From a bacterium (GTDB taxonomy: Bacteria > Acidobacteriota > Thermoanaerobaculia > Multivoradales > J023): DNA of 64,000 bases. Position 1 is the first letter of the stretch, and the number at the start of each line of letters is the position of its first letter. The translations under genes were made by a program, and so were the position numbers. A model generated the notes under the pieces. The model was not told the origin of the DNA. It made no database searches and worked only from the letters and a program-made list of their open reading frames with translations. This document shows positions 9,417 through 19,573 of the stretch, piece after piece. The DNA is taken from contig JAAELT010000473.1 of assembly GCA_024226315.1 (NCBI GenBank), positions 51,943 to 115,942 on the forward strand, in the 5' to 3' direction.

Positions 9417-9901
9417 GCCAGACCCATACCGTGGTGACGACGATCAATGGGGAGCGCACCGAGCGCCGCCTGGAAGCTCGTTTGCTGCTGAGTGACTTCC
9501 TGCGCCACGAGCTCGGCCTCACCGGTACCCACGTCGGATGCGAGCACGGAGTGTGCGGCGCTTGCACAGTACTGTTCGACGGCGAGCCGGTTCGCGCCTG
9601 TCTGACCCTGGCGGTCCAAGCCCACGAGCATGAGATTCTCACGGTGGAGGGATTGGCGCCAGGACCCGAGCACTTGCATCCCTTGCAACAGGCGTTCTGG
9701 GAGGCTCATGGCCTGCAGTGCGGCTTCTGCACCGCCGGCATCCTGATGACTCTGGTGCCTTTCCTGAACGAGAACCCCGACCCCACAGAAAGCGAGGTCC
9801 GGCACGCCTTGTCGGGGAACCTGTGCCGCTGCACCGGCTACCAGCACATCGTCGATGCGGTGCTGAAGGCGGCCGCTGCTCTGCGAGCTCGGGATGGCTG
9901 A
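9413..9901 (+). CDS. Xanthine dehydrogenase/CO dehydrogenase family 2Fe-2S (small) subunit
   Basis: The small CoxS/XdhC-type subunit, which passes electrons from the Mo centre to FAD through two [2Fe-2S] clusters. The plant-type ferredoxin cluster motif is CEHGVCGACTVLFDG, followed by the fourth Cys in RACL. The second all-alpha cluster motif is CGFCTAGI together with NLCRCTGYQ. The length of 162 residues is normal. The GTG start overlaps the preceding stop (GTGA), which is typical translational coupling, and the gene ends inside the amidase start (ATGGCTGA). All eight cluster cysteines are present, so the subunit should be functional. Its catalytic partner must come from elsewhere in the genome or has been lost. 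Confidence 0.9.
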   Translation: MSQTHTVVTTINGERTERRLEARLLLSDFLRHELGLTGTHVGCEHGVCGACTVLFDGEPVRACLTLAVQAHEHEILTVEGLAPGPEHLHPLQQAFWEAHGLQCGFCTAGILMTLVPFLNENPDPTESEVRHALSGNLCRCTGYQHIVDAVLKAAAALRARDG

Positions 9902-11189
9902 GGAGACCGGCGGCAAGCTGGGCGAGCTGGCGTCGGACCTGCGCCAGAGCGGCGATCAGCTGGCGATCTACCTCGATCTCCTAGAAGCACGCTTCCACGC
10001 CCGCGAGAGCGAAATCCAGGCGTTCGTCGCCGAGCCCGGCCGGTTCGAGAGATTGCGCGGCGAGACGCGGCGGTTGCTGGAGCGTTATCCCGATCCGAAC
10101 GAGCGTCCGCCCCTGTTCGGGGTACCGCTGGGTATCAAGGACATCTTCCACGTCCACGGCTTCTTGACCCGGGCCGGAAGTCGCCTGCCGCCCGAAGAGC
10201 TCCACGGCCTCGAAGCCGAGTGCGTGACGGCTCTGAAAGCGGCCGGCGCCCTGGTGCTCGGCAAGACCGTTTCCACTGAGTTCGCCTACTTCGCCCCGGG
10301 CCCGACGCGAAATCCGCGCAACCCGGGCCACACTCCCGGCGGCTCGTCGAGTGGCTCGGCGGCGGCTGTCGGCGCCGGTCTGAGCCCGCTGACCCTGGGC
10401 ACGCAGACTCTCGGCTCGGTCTGCCGTCCAGCCGCGTTCTGTGGTGTGGTCGGCTTCAAGCCGAGCTACGATCGGATCTCACGGTCGGGTCTGGTGCCGT
10501 TGGCGCCGTCGCTCGACCATGTCGGCTTGTTCACCGCCGATGTCGCCAGCGCCGAGTTGGCCGCGGGCCTCTTGTGCCGTGGCTGGGGCGTCGGGAGGCC
10601 GGCCGAACGGCCGGTCCTCGGGATCGCGGACGGTTCTTACCTGGAGCATGCGTCGGCCGAGGGACGAGAGCACTTCCAGGCGGTCCGGCAGCGCCTGGAG
10701 TCGGCGGGTTATGAGGCGAGATCGGTGCCGGCGCTGGCCGACTTCGAGGAGATTCTCGCCCGCAACGAGTTGATCCTGGCTGCCGAGGTCTCTCGCGTGC
10801 ACGCGCGTTGGTTCCCGCGCTTCGGGGAGCTTTATCACGAAAAAACGGCGGAGCTGGTGCGCCGTGGCCAGGAGGTGGATGCCGAGGCGCTGAGGACGGC
10901 GCTTGCCGGCCGACGGAGCCTGCGCGACGATCTGCTGGCGAGGATGGACGAGCACGGTCTCGATCTGTGGATTTCTCCGGCCGCCCCAGGCGCTGCGCCG
11001 AGAGGCCTCTCGAGCACCGGCAAACCGGTGATGAACGTGCCGTGGACGCATGCCGGCCTGCCGGCCCTGAGCGTACCGGCCGGCCGTAGCGCGGCCGGAT
11101 TGCCGCTGGGACTCCAACTCGCCGGGCGCTGGTGGGCGGACGAGAATCTGCTGTCCTGGGGCAAGGAGATCGCCGAGGTGGTTGTGTGA
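9894..11189 (+). CDS. Amidase-signature family hydrolase
   Basis: An amidase of the Ser-cisSer-Lys class, hydrolysing a C-N amide bond. The base Lys lies in GVPLGIKDIF, the cis-Ser in the glycine/serine-rich PGGSSSGSAAAV and the nucleophile in LGSVCRPAAFCGVVGFKPS. The usual GTDTGGS is GTQTLGS here. The length of 431 residues is normal. The substrate is not predictable. Being embedded between hydroxylase subunits and FdrA/DUF1116 suggests an amide, ureide or carbamoyl intermediate in nitrogen-compound breakdown. The ATG overlaps the upstream gene by eight bases and the stop overlaps the FdrA GTG by four. Confidence 0.87.
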   Translation: MAEETGGKLGELASDLRQSGDQLAIYLDLLEARFHARESEIQAFVAEPGRFERLRGETRRLLERYPDPNERPPLFGVPLGIKDIFHVHGFLTRAGSRLPPEELHGLEAECVTALKAAGALVLGKTVSTEFAYFAPGPTRNPRNPGHTPGGSSSGSAAAVGAGLSPLTLGTQTLGSVCRPAAFCGVVGFKPSYDRISRSGLVPLAPSLDHVGLFTADVASAELAAGLLCRGWGVGRPAERPVLGIADGSYLEHASAEGREHFQAVRQRLESAGYEARSVPALADFEEILARNELILAAEVSRVHARWFPRFGELYHEKTAELVRRGQEVDAEALRTALAGRRSLRDDLLARMDEHGLDLWISPAAPGAAPRGLSSTGKPVMNVPWTHAGLPALSVPAGRSAAGLPLGLQLAGRWWADENLLSWGKEIAEVVV

Positions 11190-12919
11190 GCGTGCTGCGC
11201 AGCGAACGCCGGCCAGGCGCCTACTACGACTCGATCGTTCTGATGCAACTGCAGAGCGCGCTGGCCGCCGAGCCCGGGGTGAGCGCCGCTGGGGTGGTGA
11301 TGGCCACCGAGGCCAACCTGGCCTTGCTCGAATCCACTGGGCTCCGGCCCGCCGGCGCCGCCACCGTACCCGACGATCTGCTGGTGGCGGTGAGGGCCGA
11401 TACCGAGGCGGCGGGAGATGACGCCCTGGCGCGCCTCGATTCCCTGCTCGACCGTCGTCGGGCCTCGGCCGCAGATGCCTCGGCCGGCCACGAAGAAGAC
11501 TACCGTCCACGCAGCCTGGAGACCGCGGTGCGTATGCTGCCGGAGGCTTCCTGGGTACTGATCTCGGTGCCTGGGCGCTACGCTGCCGGCGTGGCGAAGC
11601 GCGCCCTCGACCTGGACCGCAACGTTTTCCTGTACAGCGACAATGTAGATCTCGACGACGAGGTGGCGCTGAAACGCCGCGCTCGCTCGCTCGGCCTCAC
11701 GGTCATGGGACCAGACTGCGGCACCGCGATCGTCGGTGGCGTCGGGCTGGGGTTCGCGAACCGCGTGCGCCGCGGCGGCGTCGGTCTCATCGGCGCCTCG
11801 GGCACGGGGCTGCAGGCGATCACCAGCGGCATCCACACTCTGGGAGCCGGGGTCTCGCACGCGTTGGGTACCGGTGGGCGCGACTTGAAACAGGAGGTGG
11901 GAGCGGTCACGGCGCTCCAGGGGCTCGATCTGCTCGCCCGCGATTCTCGAACCGAGGTCATCGTACTGGTCTCCAAGCCGCCGGCAGCCTCGGTGGCGAC
12001 GCGGCTGCTGGGTGCGGCACTGGAGACCGGTAAGCCGGTAGTGGTCGACTTCATCGGCTATCCACCGCCCGGCCGCCAACTCGGCAATCTGCACTTCGCG
12101 ACCGGCCTCGGCGATGCCGCGAGGCTGGCCGTCGATCTGCTCGACAGCTCTACGGAAGGGCGCAAGGCGCCGGCAGAGAGCTCAGGCGCCCGGGGCCTGT
12201 TGCGCGGCTTGTTCGCTGGCGGCACTCTGGCCTTCGAGGCCCTTCAGGGCTTGCGCGCGTTCCTGCCGGGAGTCTACTCCAACGTCGCGATCGAAGGTGT
12301 CGAGCCGCTGGACGATCCAACACGCAGCCGGGGCCATACGATTCTCGACCTGGGGGAGGACGAGTTCACCATCGGCCGGTTGCACCCGATGATGGACCAG
12401 ACGCTGCGCCTCGCCCGGCTCCGGCAGGAGACCGCGGACCCCGAAGTCTCCACCATCCTGCTCGACGTGGTTCTCGGGCACGGGTCGCACACCGATCCAG
12501 CGGCCGAGCTGGCACCGGTGATCGAAGAGATCCTGGAGCGGCGAAAAAGACTCGAGATCGTCGTTATCGTCGTCGGCACCGAGGAGGACCCCCAGGATCT
12601 GGAAGCACAGACCGAACGCTTGAGTCAGGCCGGAGCTCGGGTGTTCTCCGACACTTCTGAGGCGGTCGCGCACGCGCTGCGCCGGCACCAGGCTGCAAGC
12701 GAGGAGCTCCCAAGGGTCGATCCGGCGGCTCTGGCGGCGCCACTGGCCGCGATCAATGTCGGGTTGGAGTCGTTCCACGCCAGCCTGCTGGCGCAGGAGG
12801 CGAGGGCGGTCCAGGTCGACTGGCGTCCGCCCGCGGGTGGTGACCGGAAACTGATGGCGATTCTCGACAAGATGCGTGGCACGGACACGGACTGGATGAG
12901 GAGAGAGAGCACACCATGA
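11186..12919 (+). CDS. fdrA: FdrA family protein (acyl-CoA synthetase-like; AllF-type)
   Basis: An FdrA homologue related to the alpha subunit of succinyl-CoA synthetase. In E. coli, FdrA (AllF) with YlbE (AllG) and YlbF (AllH) is reported to form the oxamate carbamoyltransferase of anaerobic allantoin use. Visible features are the N-terminal PGAYYDSIVLMQLQ, the CoA-binding-like segment GPDCGTAIVGGVGLGF and the glycine-rich GLIGASGTGLQAI. The GTG at 11186 is chosen because it overlaps the amidase stop by four bases and gives 577 residues, near the family norm. It overlaps the next gene by ATGA. The family assignment is firm, but the substrate here is inference. Confidence 0.85.
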   Translation: MSVLRSERRPGAYYDSIVLMQLQSALAAEPGVSAAGVVMATEANLALLESTGLRPAGAATVPDDLLVAVRADTEAAGDDALARLDSLLDRRRASAADASAGHEEDYRPRSLETAVRMLPEASWVLISVPGRYAAGVAKRALDLDRNVFLYSDNVDLDDEVALKRRARSLGLTVMGPDCGTAIVGGVGLGFANRVRRGGVGLIGASGTGLQAITSGIHTLGAGVSHALGTGGRDLKQEVGAVTALQGLDLLARDSRTEVIVLVSKPPAASVATRLLGAALETGKPVVVDFIGYPPPGRQLGNLHFATGLGDAARLAVDLLDSSTEGRKAPAESSGARGLLRGLFAGGTLAFEALQGLRAFLPGVYSNVAIEGVEPLDDPTRSRGHTILDLGEDEFTIGRLHPMMDQTLRLARLRQETADPEVSTILLDVVLGHGSHTDPAAELAPVIEEILERRKRLEIVVIVVGTEEDPQDLEAQTERLSQAGARVFSDTSEAVAHALRRHQAASEELPRVDPAALAAPLAAINVGLESFHASLLAQEARAVQVDWRPPAGGDRKLMAILDKMRGTDTDWMRRESTP

Positions 12920-14184
12920 GCCTGGACATCGACAAGGCCAACGCAACCGTCCTCGATCGCATGACCTCCGCGCGCCCGATGCTAACCACGGTGGCACCGG
13001 CGCGGGACGTCGTGCCGGGCCTGCGCGAGGGGTTGCTGTTGCATGCTGGGCCGCCGATCGAGTGGCCACGCATGTCGGGTCCGCTCCAGGGAGCGGTGAT
13101 CGGCGCCCTGCTCCTCGAGGGGCTGGCGGACGACGAGGCCTCGGCCAGGGCCATGGCCGAGAGCGGCGAGGTCGACTTCGAGCCTTGCCACCATCATGGT
13201 GCGGTAGGCCCGATGGCGGGCGTGATCTCTCCGTCGATGGCAGTCTACGTGGTGGAGAACCCGGTCCACGGCAACCGCTCTTACTCGAACCTGAACGAGG
13301 GCTACGGCAAGGTGTTGCGCTACGGCGCTTACTCCCCGGAAGTGCTCGAAAAGCTGCGCTGGATGAACGGGGAGATGGCATCGTTGCTCGCCGCCGCGTT
13401 GGCGGCCACGGATGGCGGGCTGGATCTGCGCGCCCTGCTGGCCGAAGCCCTCCACATGGGAGACGAGGGGCAAGACCGCAACAAAGCCGGCTGGTTGTTG
13501 TACCTGAAGCTCCTCGCGCCACAGATCGCGCGCGTGGCCGGCGACTGGGCCACGGCGGAAAGGGTACTCGCTTTCCTGGGCGACAACGCGTTGTCGGTGC
13601 TCAATCCGGTGATGGCGGCTTGCAAGGCGATGGCCGACGCGGGCCATGGTATCGAGGGCTCGACCATCGTGACCACCATGGCTCGCAACGGCACCGATTT
13701 CGGTATCCGCGTCAGCGGTCTCGGCGATCGCTGGTTCACGGCGCCGGCACAGACCCCCGACGGCCTGTACTTCACCGGCTTCACCAGCGAGGATGCCAAC
13801 CCGGATATCGGTGATTCGACGATCACCGAGACAGCCGGCATCGGCGCCTTCGCCATGGCCGCCGCCCCGGCGATCGTCAGTTTCGTCAGCGGCAGTCCGA
13901 AGGACGCAATGCACGCAACGCTCGAGATGTACGAGATCACCGCCGGCGAGCATCCTCAGCTCAACATCCCGGCACTCGGTTTTCGCGGTACACCGGTGGG
14001 AATCGACGTGCGCAAGGTCATCGAGCTCGGTGTGACGCCGCGCGTCAACACCGGCATCGCCCACCGGGAGGCAGGCATCGGTCAAGTGGGGGCTGGACTA
14101 GTCCGACCCCCGCTCGGGATCTTCGAGCAGGCGCTGCTGGCGTTCGCCGAGCTCCACGGGCTCTCTGAGCCGGAAACGCATTGA
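12916..14184 (+). CDS. DUF1116 family protein (YlbE/AllG-type)
   Basis: A DUF1116 protein, the family of E. coli YlbE (AllG), a partner of FdrA in oxamate carbamoyltransferase. Conserved stretches include PRMSGPLQGAVIGALLLEG, CHHHGAVGPMAGVISPSM and NGTDFGIRVSGLGDRWF. The length of 422 residues matches the family. It is the last gene of the operon and is coupled to FdrA by ATGA. The third AllH-type subunit (DUF2877) and the carbamate kinase that complete the E. coli module are not in this window, so a two-subunit or different carbamoyl transfer reaction is possible. Confidence 0.87.
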   Translation: MSLDIDKANATVLDRMTSARPMLTTVAPARDVVPGLREGLLLHAGPPIEWPRMSGPLQGAVIGALLLEGLADDEASARAMAESGEVDFEPCHHHGAVGPMAGVISPSMAVYVVENPVHGNRSYSNLNEGYGKVLRYGAYSPEVLEKLRWMNGEMASLLAAALAATDGGLDLRALLAEALHMGDEGQDRNKAGWLLYLKLLAPQIARVAGDWATAERVLAFLGDNALSVLNPVMAACKAMADAGHGIEGSTIVTTMARNGTDFGIRVSGLGDRWFTAPAQTPDGLYFTGFTSEDANPDIGDSTITETAGIGAFAMAAAPAIVSFVSGSPKDAMHATLEMYEITAGEHPQLNIPALGFRGTPVGIDVRKVIELGVTPRVNTGIAHREAGIGQVGAGLVRPPLGIFEQALLAFAELHGLSEPETH

Positions 14185-14195
14185 TCCAGAGGTAT

Positions 14196-14224
14196 TTGAC
14201 AGGGCGACGGATCATCTTTAGCAT
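14196..14224 (+). promoter_or_regulatory. Sigma70-type promoter of spoVG
   Basis: TTGACA (14196-14201), a 17-base spacer and TAGCAT (14219-14224) give a perfect -35 and a four-of-six -10 box. A slightly shifted CATTAT is also available. It lies 90 bases upstream of the spoVG ATG, just after the DUF1116 stop. Confidence 0.7.
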
Positions 14225-14313
14225 TATCACGGAGGCCGGCCGGGAGTGAAGTCTTCCGGAGGTTCCGTTTGGCATGAATTCGTCTGACCGAGTGTCGGCT
14301 TGGAGATGCCCGT

Positions 14314-14817
14314 ATGAACATCACGCAAGTCAAAGTCTTTCCGGTCTACGAAGAGAAGCTCAAAGCCTTCGTCTCCGTGGTCTTCGACCATGCCTTCATG
14401 GTCAACGACATCAAGGTCATTCAGGGTAAGGACGGGCTGTTCCTCAGCATGCCGAGCCGCCGTAAGAAGAACGGCGAGTTCAAGGACGTTGCCCATCCCC
14501 TGAACAACGAGACGCGGCGCATGCTCGAGGAGCGCGTGCTCTCGGAGTATCGACAGGTGGTCGACGATCCGACTCCTCGGCGGCCGGATCGTCAGGCGGG
14601 GGCGGCCCAGGCCCCGGCGGCGAGCCGCCCAGAGGCGGCACAGCAGGGCGGAGCGCCGCAGCAGGCTGGTGTGCCGCAGCAGAACGTGCCGCAACAGGAG
14701 GTGGCATCGTCGGAGGTGGTGATCGCTGCTGGAGATTCGGTCACATCGCCCGGCGAAAAGACCCTGGAAGAGGTCCAGGAGATGCATCTGCGCGACTCTT
14801 TCTGGTCGGTTTCCTGA
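14314..14817 (+). CDS. spoVG: Septation protein SpoVG with long C-terminal extension
   Basis: A SpoVG-family small nucleic-acid-binding regulator. The core (1-90) is canonical: MNITQVKVFPV, a KAFVSVVFDHAFMVNDIKVI segment, LFLSMPSRRKKNGEFKDVAHP and a terminal helix. A low-complexity Ala/Pro/Gln-rich tail (about 95-140) and a short acidic end bring the protein to 167 residues against roughly 85-100 for typical SpoVG. The ATG is preceded by GGAG at 8 bases. It sits upstream of prs, rplY and pth as in Firmicutes, but the intervening glmU is absent. The tail may mediate protein or RNA contacts, which is inference. Confidence 0.92.
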   Translation: MNITQVKVFPVYEEKLKAFVSVVFDHAFMVNDIKVIQGKDGLFLSMPSRRKKNGEFKDVAHPLNNETRRMLEERVLSEYRQVVDDPTPRRPDRQAGAAQAPAASRPEAAQQGGAPQQAGVPQQNVPQQEVASSEVVIAAGDSVTSPGEKTLEEVQEMHLRDSFWSVS

Positions 14818-15069
14818 AGCGCCGTCAGCGGTGAAGGGGTCCGGCGCTCGCGGAGCTTGACGCGGGCCCCCCAAAGAGCGGAAGATAGGCCATCTGGGGA
14901 CAGGTGCGGCTACCGCTACAGTGACGCTTCGTGACGGCCCCGAGTCGTCCGGCCCGCGGCGGAGGATCTCGAGAGTCGCGCAACCGCCGTCCCCGGTCCG
15001 AAGACCAACCACATCCGATCGAGGGCTGTAACCAAGTCCGGCGCCGCGAGTGCCGGCCGACATCCGACC
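14818..15069. other. spoVG-prs intergenic region
   Basis: A 252-base gap where glmU would sit in Firmicutes. I see no tRNA and no convincing ORF. A GCTACAGTGACG (near 14919-14930) resembles the -10 boxes seen elsewhere in the window, so prs may have its own weak promoter. Confidence 0.3.
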
Positions 15070-16011
15070 ATGTACGGCGAATTGATGATTTTCGGGGGGC
15101 GGGCCCACCCGGAACTGGCGATGGAGATCTCCGCCTATCTCGGCGTACCGCTGGGTAAAGTGGATTGCTTCAACTTCTCCGATGGCGAGATCTTCTGCCA
15201 GCTGCAGGAGAACGTCCGGGGAGCGGACACCTTCGTGATTCAGCCGACCTGCTCCCCGGTCAACACCAACCTGGTCGAGCTCTTGATCATGCTCGACGCC
15301 ATCAAGCGCGCCTCGGCGAGCCGTGTGACCGCGGTGGTGCCCTACTACGGCTACGGGCGCCAGGACAAGAAGGACGCGCCCCGGGTGCCGATCACCGCCA
15401 AGCTGGTGGCGGATCTGGTCGACCAGGCGGGCGCCGATCGCATCCTGACGATGGATCTCCACGCCACCCAGATCCAGGGGTTCTTCAACGTTCCGGTGGA
15501 TCACCTGTTCGCGGCGCCGGTAATGCTCGAGGCGATCCGAGCCCTCGACATTCCCGATCTGGTCATCGTGTCTCCCGACGCCGGTGGCGTCGAGCGGGCC
15601 CGGGCAATCGCCAAACGTCTGGAGGTTGGCCTGGCGATCGTCGACAAGCGCCGGGTGGGACCCAACGAGGCCGCGGTCATGCACGTGATTGGCGACGTCC
15701 AGGGCAAGGCGGTGCTGATTCTCGACGACATCATCGATACCGCCGGAACGCTGACCCACACGGTGGCCTCGCTGATCGAGCACGGTGCCGAGCGCGTGCT
15801 GGCGGCGGGTGTTCACGGTATACTCTCGGGTCCGGCTCTGGAGCGTCTCGAGAGCTCGCCCGTCGAACAGATCCTGGTGACCAACACCACCCCGCTCGAA
15901 GAGAAGCTCGAGCGCTGCTCCAAGCTCCGCCCGCTGTCGGTGGCCCCGCTGCTGGGCGAGGCGATCCGTCGAATCCATCAGAACAGTTCGGTCAGCTCCT
16001 TGTTCGTGTGA
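15070..16011 (+). CDS. prs: Ribose-phosphate pyrophosphokinase
   Basis: PRPP synthetase, which transfers pyrophosphate from ATP to ribose 5-phosphate for nucleotide, His and Trp synthesis. The flexible loop YYGYGRQDKK, the metal-binding DLHATQIQGFF, and the PRPP signature VLILDDIIDTAGTL near residue 220 are all intact. The length of 313 residues is normal for class I bacterial enzymes. The ATG begins MYGELMIFGG, matching the usual start of the first domain, although no strong Shine-Dalgarno precedes it. It is followed after 73 bases by rplY, an order conserved in many bacteria. Confidence 0.95.
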   Translation: MYGELMIFGGRAHPELAMEISAYLGVPLGKVDCFNFSDGEIFCQLQENVRGADTFVIQPTCSPVNTNLVELLIMLDAIKRASASRVTAVVPYYGYGRQDKKDAPRVPITAKLVADLVDQAGADRILTMDLHATQIQGFFNVPVDHLFAAPVMLEAIRALDIPDLVIVSPDAGGVERARAIAKRLEVGLAIVDKRRVGPNEAAVMHVIGDVQGKAVLILDDIIDTAGTLTHTVASLIEHGAERVLAAGVHGILSGPALERLESSPVEQILVTNTTPLEEKLERCSKLRPLSVAPLLGEAIRRIHQNSSVSSLFV

Positions 16012-16084
16012 GCTGGTTTCCATTCGAAATCGTGCTCCACGCGAGAGCCTGAACGACGACTATCGAGTACCGAGAGGTTAGAAA

Positions 16085-16750
16085 ATGAGCGAGTTAGTAT
16101 TGGAAGTACACGAGCGGGACGCGACCGGCAAAAACGCCAACCGCCGCCTGCGCGCCGTCGGTCAGGTTCCGGCGGTGGTCTACGGCGCCAAACAGGACGC
16201 CGTGTCGATCCGCGTGGAGCAGAGCAAGGTCGGAGAGATCCTGAAGTCCGGCCATGGCGGCAACGCGGTCTTTCTGCTACAGCTCCACGGCACGGAGCAG
16301 CAGAGGCACGCGATGATTCGCGAGTTACAGACCGATTCGATCACCGGCGCGATGATCCACATCGACTTTCAGCGCATCCTGATGGATCAGAAGGTCAAGG
16401 TCATGGTGCCGATCGAACTGGCCGGAGAGCCCGAAGGTGTCAAGACCGAAGGCGGCCTGCTCGATTTCGTGACCCGCGATGTAGAGGTCGAGTGCCTTCC
16501 TGGCCAGATTCCGGAGCACTTGCCCCTGGACGTCTCGTCGCTGCACATTGGCCAGCACTTTGAGGCCAAGGATCTCGACCTGCCGTCGGGCGTCGATCTG
16601 CTCGCGGATCCCGATCGGGTAATCGTGTCCGTGGCGGTGCGCAAGGCTGCCGAGGTCGAGGAAGAGGCCGAGGAGGAAGAGCTCCTGATCGAGGCCGAGG
16701 CCGAGGAGCCGGAAGTCATCCAGCGCGGCAAGGCGGAGGACGAGGAATAG
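16085..16750 (+). CDS. rplY: 50S ribosomal protein L25 (CTC form)
   Basis: Ribosomal protein L25 of the long general-stress CTC type, which binds 5S rRNA. The N-terminal domain (1-95) contains RRLRAVGQVPAVVYG, and the C-terminal TL5 domain (96-185) contains VPIELAGEPEGVK and the VECLPGQIPEHLPLDVS segment. A strongly acidic Glu-rich tail of about 30 residues completes the 221. The Shine-Dalgarno GAGAGG lies 8 bases before the ATG. It sits between prs and pth. Confidence 0.95.
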   Translation: MSELVLEVHERDATGKNANRRLRAVGQVPAVVYGAKQDAVSIRVEQSKVGEILKSGHGGNAVFLLQLHGTEQQRHAMIRELQTDSITGAMIHIDFQRILMDQKVKVMVPIELAGEPEGVKTEGGLLDFVTRDVEVECLPGQIPEHLPLDVSSLHIGQHFEAKDLDLPSGVDLLADPDRVIVSVAVRKAAEVEEEAEEEELLIEAEAEEPEVIQRGKAEDEE

Positions 16751-16770
16751 GCACCGGGGCGCCTGGCGAC

Positions 16771-17394
16771 ATGCCTGGCGAGACGGCTGCTGGCGACACC
16801 GCGACGTCAGAACGCCCGACGCGGCGTCTCATCCTTGGCCTGGGCAATCCGGGCTCACGCTACGCCGGGACCCGACACAATGTCGGGTTTCGGGTGGTTG
16901 AGGAGCTGGCCCGTCGCCGGCGAGTCGCCTTTGGAGGGTCAGAGTGCAATGCCCTGGTCGCAGAGGACGAGCGATTGACGTTGGCGGCCCCCCAGACCTT
17001 CATGAATCGTAGCGGTCATGCCGCCCGGTGTCTGCAGGAGCGTCGAGGATTCACGACCGAGGATCTGCTGGTGGTCTATGACGAGATCCATCTGCCGTTG
17101 GGGACGCTGCGGTTGCGTCCGGGCGGCAGCCCCGCCGGGCACCGCGGCCTGGAGTCGGTGCTGGAGAGTCTCGGCACCGACCGGGTGCCCCGGCTGCGTC
17201 TCGGCGTCGCCGGCGGCGAAGGGCCGCCGGAGGGCGAAGATCTGGTCGAGTTCGTGCTCGAGGATTTTGAATCAGAGGAGACCGAACGGGCGCGAGCGAT
17301 GATCGTGCGCGCGGCCGACGCCTGTGAGCTGTGGGCTGCCGAGGGCGCCGAAGCCGCCATGTCGCGGTTCAACGGCCCCGCCCCCGCCAGCTGA
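16771..17394 (+). CDS. pth: Peptidyl-tRNA hydrolase
   Basis: Releases tRNA from prematurely dropped peptidyl-tRNA. Motifs: ILGLGNPGSRYAGTRHNVGF with the substrate Asn and the catalytic His, PQTFMNRSG with the conserved Asn, and VVYDEIHLPLG with the conserved Asp. The segment usually reading GGHNGL is AGHRGL here, so the Asn that often contacts the tRNA is Arg. The Met at 16771 adds about 17 residues before the family core, so translation may begin further downstream. It follows rplY by 20 bases and is likely co-transcribed. Confidence 0.93.
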   Translation: MPGETAAGDTATSERPTRRLILGLGNPGSRYAGTRHNVGFRVVEELARRRRVAFGGSECNALVAEDERLTLAAPQTFMNRSGHAARCLQERRGFTTEDLLVVYDEIHLPLGTLRLRPGGSPAGHRGLESVLESLGTDRVPRLRLGVAGGEGPPEGEDLVEFVLEDFESEETERARAMIVRAADACELWAAEGAEAAMSRFNGPAPAS

Positions 17395-17474
17395 GCCGTC
17401 GATCGAGCTCGGCAAGTTCTTTTTGGATCGAGAAGCAAAAGCGAGGAGCCGGCTCCTCGAGGAGGAGAAGCAAC

Positions 17475-19559
<2,085 letters not shown>

Positions 19560-19573
19560 AGTAAGATCTAAGC

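Noticed and set aside
14818..15069. A tRNA gene before prs, as in some Proteobacteria
   Set aside because: No TTCGAATC-type T-arm or acceptor pairing is present in the gap.
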